Assembly: GCA_933207985.1 (NCBI GenBank)
Contig: OW240918.1
Coordinates: forward strand, 21,825,531 to 21,889,530
DNA from: Pelobates cultripes
Lineage: Eukaryota; Chordata; Amphibia; Anura; Pelobatidae
DNA length: 64,000 bases
Direction: 5' to 3'
Shown: piece after piece, positions 56,921-64,000 of the stretch
How positions within the stretch are numbered: the first letter of the stretch is position 1
How the letters are laid out: each line of letters opens with the position of its first letter
The notes under the pieces: model-generated
Seen by the model: only the letters and a program-made list of their open reading frames with translations
The model's database searches: none
Told to the model about the DNA's origin: nothing
Program-made: the position numbers and the translations under genes

Positions 56921-57399
56921 GGTGTGTCACGGCAAGGGTGCATAATTTATTATTACACTATGGAATATTATCCTTTAATGTAATTTGTGCATTAAATGGC
57001 ACAAATTACAGAGATGATATTGCTGAGGTCAACAGGGGTTACATCTTTTGAAGCTGGGACCCCCACAGAGGTCAGGTAACAGAAGGGGTAGTATGAATGG
57101 CACAGGAATGTGAAAAGGATTTTACTATATGGATGTGACGTAATCAAGGCTCTGCAAGGTGTGAGGTTCTACACTTGGAATAAGTCTGAATGTCTCTTCA
57201 TCCATTTGGCATGTACCTTGTAAAGGATAGTTCAATCCTTTGATATGGTAATGGGATTAGCTTCACAAAGACCCTTGTGTTCCAGTATCATATCCAAGGG
57301 AAACATTAATACTTACCCACAGCTTAATAATTAAGCCTCATTTTTATTATATTTGGAATGGGACAAGCCCAATCTTTTAATTAAGCCTAAACATGAGTT

Positions 57400-58070
57400 A
57401 CACAACTTAAACCGTGTGGCAAGAATTGTGATGTCTGTCCTATTGGATCGTGGGTGGGACGTGCAACATGTCTATGGAATGGGAAAATAATAACAAATTT
57501 GTAGATGCAATTATTATTTCTGTGGCAGGTACAAAAAAAGAAGATAGAGTCAAATGTTTCCATTTGGATTGACAGTGGTCTGGAACAAAGGAGGTGGTCA
57601 GTTATTATTTCTGTAGGTACGCCTTAACTCCACCCTGGGCAAAACTTGATCAACCACAGGGTATATATCTAATGATCCTGTACTTGCTTGGGGCCAAGAT
57701 CTAATTTTGAGTGAGTCACCATCTTTCCTTGCCAGAGACCCCCTGGACAGAAGTTGTACTTTGAAAACCTAGGTGAGTAATTAGGACTTCTGTATTTTAT
57801 CCTTTTTATTTTTATCTGTTGTTAGTGTAAATAATTTGTTTATCATATATTGTTATATGCACTGTGACTATTTTTGCTCATAATAAACATTCATTTATTA
57901 AGTTCTGCCTTTGTCTGGTTAAGAATCAGGTTACCTGAAGAGACTAGTTAGTATTTGTGCAATTCCTTAAATATTGTATTAAGTAATATTTGGTGGGTTT
58001 TATTATTGATTTACCTGGGGGACCAAGGCACCCCATTTATAAATTGTCTTGGTGGTGGCAGCGTTAAAAT
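57400..58070 (+). other. Possible solo or partial LTR
   Basis: The order is LTR-like: GGGTATATATCTAATG (57659-57674) as a TATA box, ATAATAAACATTC (57880-57892) as a polyadenylation signal, then TTTGTCTGG, and after 58048 TTGGTGGTGGCAGCG, which looks like a primer-binding-site region. The TG start and CA end were not pinned and no gag/pol sequence follows, so this is tentative. Confidence 0.3.
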
Positions 58071-58289
58071 AGTAATAGTTATATTATTATGTTTAAGTGT
58101 GGGTGGTGTTAAAAGGGGGATTTTGTCATTGTTTCCGGTCTAGTGCAGCCAAATTGTGAACTTTAACCCTTTCACCACCACAACTACGTCACGCACACTC
58201 TTGGAGTAGGGTGCGTTCATGACAGGGTGGATTTCAATTCAAACAAAAAAATTATCTGTGAGTGTTGGAAGGAAATGTTAATGTGCGTG
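58071..58289. other. No recognised gene
   Basis: TTTAACCCTTTCACCACCAC near 58163 resembles the TTTAACCCCTT-type MITE ends. No pair was found. Confidence 0.3.
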
Positions 58290-59145
58290 TCCAACTGTCA
58301 GTGTGTGTGTGTGTGTGTGTGTGAGTGTCTGTCTGTAAGTCTCTGTGTGTATATCTGTCAGTGTGTGTCTGTGAGTGTGTGTGTCAGTGAATGTGTGTGT
58401 ATGTCTGTCAGTGTGTGTCTGTGAGTGAGTGTGTGTGTTAGTGAATGTGTGTGTATGTCTGTCAGTGTGTGTCTGTGAGTGTGTGTGTGTCAGTGAATGT
58501 GTGTGTGTGTGTCAGTGAATGTGTGTGTGTGTGTGTGTGTGTCTGTGAGTGTGTGTGTCTGTGGGTGAGTGAGTGTGTCTGTGAGTTGTGTGTATGTCTG
58601 TCAGTGTGTGTTTCTGTCTGTCAGTGAGTCTGTGTGTGTATATCTGTCAGTGTGTGTCTGTGAGTGTATGTCTATCAGTGAATGTGTGTATGTCTGTCAG
58701 AGTGTGTCTATGAGGGAGCCTGTGTGTCTGAGTGATTGTATGTGGCTGTAAGTGTGTGTGTCTGTGAGTGAGTGAGTCTGTGAGTTGTGTGTATGTCTGT
58801 CAGTGTGTGTCTGTTAGGGAGCTTGTCTGTCTGAGTGATTGTGTGTGTCTGTCAGATTGGGTTTGTGAGTGAGTGTGTGTGTGCCTGTCAGTGAATGTGT
58901 GTGTGTGTGTGTGTATGTGTGTGTATGTGTGTGTGTCTGAATGATTGTGTATGCCTGCCAGTGTGTGTGTCTGTCAGTGTGTGTGTGTGTGTGTGTGTCT
59001 GTGTCATTGTGTGTGTATGTCAGTGAGTGTGTGCGTGTCTGTCAGTGATTGTATGTGTCTGTCAGATTGTGTCAAATCAGTGAGTTTGTGTGTATGTCAG
59101 TGTATCTGAGAGTATGTGTCTGTCAGTCAAAGTGTGTGTTAGTCT
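58290..59145. repeat. TGTGTGTCTGTCAGTG minisatellite
   Basis: About 850 bp of imperfect units of the type GTGTGTCTGTGAGTGTGT and ATGTCTGTCAGTGTGT. Cys/Val/Ser-rich open frames in all forward phases are repeat artefacts. An A/C-rich counterpart on the opposite strand lies at 63690-63835. Confidence 0.9.
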
Positions 59146-60889
59146 TTAACCAGAAGAGGTGCGGCCTTGACAGGAAGGAGTGTGGCAAATCTAACTTAGG
59201 GGGTGCCTAGGGCAGCACAGATCCAAAATACACCACAGCCAGGGGACCTGTCTGTGTCCTTCTGTTAGCAACATGGCATAAAGTATTGAGAGATGTGATC
59301 CCAGAAGAAGAACAGATCATTTCAAACTGTGTGAGAGTCCTGTGAAATAGTGCCCTACCCTGTGCGGTCATGTAGTATGTTTTGACTTGGTAGTAGCGGA
59401 ATGATTATCCCTGCTGGGTTGCTCTCTGGTATTAATTCAGCTATGGATTCGATGTTTAGCAGAAGACTTCCCAACTCATAGTGTTTTAGCACAATTTTCA
59501 TTAAAAGTAAACACAAAATAAAATATGCAAATATTGGTTATGGTTATTTTAAAGCAATCATTCAATGAAGAACAAAACATAGTTGCCAATAGTTAAATAG
59601 GCCTGTGTTTATTCATATATCATTTTAGAAAATGAAACACAAAGTATTCTATCACTATAAATAGATTGAAACTTCTCAAACTAAAACAGAATTGAAATAA
59701 TTTTAAATTTGTATTTTGACATGCATACAGCTATAACATAGGCATATTGTTACTTTAACAAAGCAAACATGAAATAAGAATGCGCCGTCTAGAACCTGCT
59801 CATTGATGGTTCAAAAGAAGCAACTGATGAAAAAATCCAGAAGATTTAATAAATGTGTGACACTTAGATAAATCTTTCCCAACTCCAAGAGTTTTCTTTT
59901 CCTTTCTTGGGGACAATATTATTATTCACAATTCATAATGGGGAAATTTTGTTTTTCAAAATCCTTTTTATTAGGTTTACTTGCAAGTTGAACTGTGCAC
60001 AGAATTAAAAAAAAAACTTGCATTATCTTAGTTGATATTTTAGTCTTACAATTTTACATGCTTATTTATTAAAGTGAGTTCAAGCAAATTTCAAATTTTA
60101 AGTCAAACTAGATGAACTGAAATCATAGATAATTTTGAGAACTTTTTTAGTTCGGCTAGGTTGATTTTAAATTCACATTGAATTCACTTTGCATTCTCAC
60201 TTTAGCAAATAACATATTAGTTTTGTTCTAGTTAATACTAGAAATGTCCATGCGTTTATTACTGGGGAAGTCCTTAGATTTTCATTGCCAAGTCATGGAT
60301 AAATCTATCTATTTAATTACCAATCATTTCAGTTTTTAGTAAATATAGGAAATTTCAGTAAGTTCTAAGGACCCAAAGTAACCTTAGATTACATTCAAAC
60401 GTTTTTGATTTATTTGATGCTAAAATATTTATCATTTGGTAAATAAATCCCTAAGATCTCATCTTCAATTGAATTCCATAAGAGCTGGGTGATAAATCCA
60501 GTAAAATGCTGAGAAATCTCTATTCCAAGAATTCAACAGTCGTAAATATAAACTACAATGTCAAATTTTACCAATGTGACATAAAATATTACACTGCCAT
60601 CTGCACAACTGTGTTTAAACATGAAAATAATTCTATGCATTTTTGCTGTAGAATTAGATATTACAAACCAGGTCACTGAACAGACTGTGAAATTAATTGC
60701 ATTTAATTTAAAAAATATAGAACTGATTGTTACCCACCCAACCCCTGAACTTGGGGTATTACATTCATCATACATAACATACAGGGCCGGAATGTAAAAG
60801 AGAAATAAAGGCTAGTGCAGGACTATCATGCAAAGATGATTATATCTCCTCCAAGATAACTCTATTGCTACCTACTGGGTCACTCAATT
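59146..60889. other. No recognised gene
   Basis: Bases 59155-59260 are GC-richer, non-repetitive and flank the minisatellite, and may belong to its host repeat. The rest is AT-rich without motifs. Confidence 0.35.
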
Positions 60890-63110
60890 CTTGAAAACAT
60901 TTCATGCATGTGCATCTAACATACACAGCAGGGTTTCAGTTTTGATCATGAAAATACAGACTATGGTGCCTTCAGACCAAGTAGGCTTTAGATGAACCAG
61001 TCTGCATTTGACATGATTCTAAGGGTCCTGGATTTGAACGACTCAACTCATATCAAAGATAATATATCAATGTTTTTACATTCCACATTTTATAGAATTG
61101 ATTGGACGTTCCTCTTGGAGATTCTAGAGCATTTCAGTCTGTCCTTCTGATTTATATTTGCAATCAGGTCTCTTTATGACCACCTGACAGCAAGAGTTTG
61201 GACAATGGGTCTGTCCTCCCCAAAGTTCCTGATTCTTTACAGAATGACGCAACATTTGTCCCCTACCCACCCTCTTTTATGTGTTATACATTAAACCACT
61301 TGCATGTGCAAGAGACAATAGGGATATCATTGGAATTGTATGCGGAGAGACTATAACATAAGCCTATTTGCAAACGATATTCTCTTGTCTAAGAATCACC
61401 TATCTATACCAGGAAATTGCTAAAATATTCTAAACTATTAAGATATAAGTTAACACGCTTAACCTTTCTAAATGTGAAGGTCTATGTATTTCACTTCCAA
61501 ATGGGAAATTCCTGAACCATTCTATTTTAAAGCCAATGTTCGACAGCCAAAATACTTAGGGATTACTATTACTCTGTATTGACAAAACCTTTTTTGATGT
61601 TGCCTTAAAAAAACACTTACAATTAACTACAGTAAGAATTGTCTGCTATTCAAAGTGGACTGACAAATAACTGAATTGGAGAAATTCTCATAGTCAGCTA
61701 TATATATGCAGTTCAACGATATTTGAAAAAAATTTAAAATTCACATTGAATTCTAAGTATGTCTAACTTTAGTGAATAACCATATGAGATTCTTCATATC
61801 TAGATGGTCATCATATAGCATCTCTCTTATAGGCGGGGTTCTTCATTGATTTTCAAATCTTCAAATGATGATCCAACTAAACATACTCTACCAATTTAGA
61901 GCTCTCCCAATCAACTTGTTCCTAGGAGATCTACTGAAGCTCAGAGATGGTATGCTGAAATATCCTTAGCAGGTAAAAAGGTTAGACTGGCAACTGACTT
62001 GGTGTTACTTCCTAGGTCTTCCAGGAATCTGGGAGTCACTGATCCTGCTTTATTTCATAGAGCCACTCAGTTTGCCCAAGCCCTCAAGTTGAACTCCACA
62101 TGGGGCACATTAAACTGGGTGGACATTGAGAATGAGGCATGCTTCCTTTCAAACATCCCAGTGTTGTTCTGGATCTACCTACAAAAAAAACTTCCTGAAG
62201 AGCTTGCCACTGCACACACATATGTTCTTTGGAGAAACCACTCTTTTTAAGACAAATTGGCTTCTCATGATTAATCGATCCTGTTTTTCACAGATACTGT
62301 GGAAAAATGAACTTCTATGGCAGTGGTCTAATCACTTAACAGCTGGAAACATTGCTTGTTTGGACCATCCACCAGCTGTTGAGATCATGCAGATAAACAT
62401 GCCCCTTTAAGAGATTTTTTTTTGTGTTTTTGATGTGGGCGAATTACATTCTGAATACCATTTGAACTAATATATTCAATTACTCACGCAAAAGCTCAAT
62501 TCAGCCATTCACAACATACTTCAGATTACTCTCTCAGATGGAAAAAACAAATTTCAGAGGCTCAGGGAATACAATTTGGACAGGGAAATAGATGATAACA
62601 GTTGGAGTAAAATCTTCACTTAGTGTCAATTTGCTCTATGAGCAAAGAAAATGGTTATGAGTGTACATCAAGATGGTATAAGGACCATCTCAAGATTACC
62701 ACACATTTTTCAACTAAGGCCTCCTTCATCCACATGTGGTGCCAACGTTTTCTCACTCCTAAGTCATCTATTTAGGTTACCTATTACACATGACCCTGCA
62801 CTTTCATTACTGAACAGCCACCCAATTGCCTTCCTCATCGCCAAATCTTTGCCACAAAATGTGAATAGCTGCACAGCTCTGTTTAGCTAAGAGATGGATT
62901 TGAAATGTGTAAGTAAAAGATGATATTTGTGCACATGATGGAGGGATTGTCTGTGAGGCTTACCGTAAGGCTTGTAGCACACAACAAGGTTTGGCTCCAT
63001 GGAAAGAGTATCAGGCTTCAACAACCGATTCTTGACTATTTACATAAGCTTATGGTTTCTTATAAAAAGGGCTGGCCTGTCTATGCCCCAGTGGGGCAAT
63101 GGCTCTAGGC
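60890..63110 (+). pseudogene. L1-like LINE relic, RT to C terminus
   Basis: Through many frame changes the plus strand reads PSDQVGFR near 60977, FIELIGRSSWRFL near 61090, LFANDILLSKNH near 61370 (catalytic FADD changed to FAND), KYLGITIT near 61550, and a long open stretch, RLATDLVLLPRSSRNLGVTD then ALFHRATQFAQALKL, at 61985-62100. Then come RWYKDHLKI-like text near 62668 and VHMMEGLSV near 62930, corresponding to the C-terminal RWY and HxxW...C region. It is an old, inactive copy. Confidence 0.65.
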
Positions 63111-63114
63111 GGCA

Positions 63115-63600
63115 TGGCTCTAGGCGGCACTGTGACAGTACCTTTAAGAAATCTGGAGCAAGGTCCGGGCCACCTATTTGCACATATATATAGCGAGTAC
63201 CGCTATATATATATATGTGCTATTCTGACCCTGCTGGTGTGTATCGTGAAGAGGGAGCCCTGATAATAATCTTACAATCCCCAGCAGGTATTCTTGTCTG
63301 GCGAGCCACAAGAGCGTTACCACGGGTTGCCATGGCAACGCTCCGGCATGCATCGCTGCTGCTTGGGATTGTAAGATTACTATCAGGGCTCCGTCTTCAC
63401 TGTCCTCCAGCTCCACTGGACCACCATACAATCCTGTATCCTCCTCCCTGCCCACATGTAAGAGGCAGAGAGGGAGGAAATAAGTGCAGGGAGGGGGAAT
63501 AAGTAAATGCAGGAAGGGGGAATAAGTGCAGGGAGAGGGAAATAAGTGCAGGGAGGGGGGAATAAGTGCAGTGAGGGTGGGACAGGGGAGGGCTGGCAGC
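63115..63600. repeat. Fold-back repeat with nested palindromes
   Basis: TATATATAGCG (63186-63196) pairs with CGCTATATATA around 63202-63212. GAAGAGGGAGCCCTGATAAT at about 63247 onward pairs over about 36 positions with 63364-63399, with two or three mismatches, and encloses a smaller GAGCGTTACC/GGCAACGCTC hairpin. A purine-rich tandem tract (GTGCAGGGAGGGGGAATAA units, 63484-63580) follows. There is no coding evidence. This may be a DNA element or part of a larger repeat with the CA-rich tract after it. Confidence 0.5.
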
Positions 63601-63689
63601 CTTAGTCCTGGGGGGCAAATCCAGTTAAGTGGCCCATTGCACCAAGAAGAGAGTAAAAACCCATGTGATTGAAATGGGGGGGTGGCACT

Positions 63690-63835
63690 ACATAAACAGA
63701 CACACTCACTGTGTCTGTACTTGCTGATTTGACACACACTAACAAACACACACTCACTGACAGGCACACACACAGACATGCTGTTAAAGGCATACTGACT
63801 CATATAGACAGACATACTGACACACACAGAAGAAA
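63690..63835. repeat. CACA-rich minisatellite
   Basis: ACACACACTCACTGACAGGC-like units are the reverse complement of the type at 58290-59145. Open frames over it are artefacts. Confidence 0.7.
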
Positions 63836-64000
63836 AAAGGATCAGTCACAGTGCCAGGCAACCAGTTAAATTATGTAGCAGAAGAAGAAAGGTCCAGGCA
63901 TTCCAGAAATCAAACAAATAGGCAATTTATTGCACCCACAGCCAAAGCAACGTTTCGACCAACCAAGAAATGTAGTGGGGGGACAGGGGATGAAGTTGGT
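63836..64000. other. End of window, possible start of another PLE-type motif
   Basis: AATTTATTGCACCCACAGCC, then AACGTTTCGACCAACC, near 63917-63963 has the reversed outline GGTTGGTCGAAACGTT followed by CAATAAATT. This fits the downstream half of a hammerhead-type motif and an AATAAA on the minus strand. The upstream half is not clear. Confidence 0.35.

Overview
This window looks like vertebrate, most probably anuran amphibian, non-coding DNA. I found no host exon, tRNA or rRNA that I could support. The recognisable content is almost entirely transposable elements and simple or tandem repeats. The mix supports a frog: a tyrosine-recombinase (DIRS-type) retroelement, L2/CR1-like and L1-like LINEs, Tc1 and hAT DNA elements, several TTAA-flanked MITEs resembling the frog T2/Kolobok-like group, and Penelope-like elements (PLEs) with hammerhead-type ribozyme motifs. 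The species cannot be told from the sequence.

Layout. 1-3564: right part of a DIRS-like element (RT, RNase H, tyrosine recombinase, internal complementary region, right terminal repeat), broken by frameshifts and by an RT active-site change. It abuts a minus-strand L2-like LINE (3565 to about 5395). 5.4-31.5 kb: AT-rich sequence with MITEs (7905, 9630, 15847, 15925, 20045, 24145, 27488), large TATC/GATA microsatellites, two related GT/CA minisatellite loci (20985-22080, 25805-26400) and a PLE relic (24960-25560). 31.5-35.4 kb: a nearly complete Tc1 element (31583-33211) and a second L2 fragment. 36.9-38.7 kb: a 61-bp minisatellite with a 244-bp higher-order period. 39.5-44.2 kb: two compact PLE-related units with inverted arms, internal hammerhead motifs and long target duplications (20 bp and 14 bp). 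The second sits inside an L1 relic (about 41980-45260). 45.9-49.4 kb: another MITE, a 148-bp hAT-like MITE, an old L2/CR1 RT relic and a small inverted PLE terminus.

50.7-55.9 kb is the most notable region. It holds a PLE with two uninterrupted overlapping ORFs: ORF1 of 303 aa, and ORF2 of 809 aa with an RT YIDD motif and a C-terminal Cys cluster plus GIY-YIG endonuclease. A predicted hammerhead ribozyme with good stems I and II lies upstream. Downstream is a promoter-like block (CCAAT, GGGCGGG, TATTTAAA) followed by a second hammerhead-like motif of a different family. 56-64 kb: a possible LTR, a TGTG minisatellite, a second L1 relic (60890-63110) and a fold-back repeat.

How the parts work together: no host pathway is visible. 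Inferred relations are autonomous versus non-autonomous elements (the PLE ORFs and the compact hammerhead units) and nested insertion (a PLE unit in an L1, a DIRS beside an L2). All family assignments come from motifs read by eye. No database search was possible.
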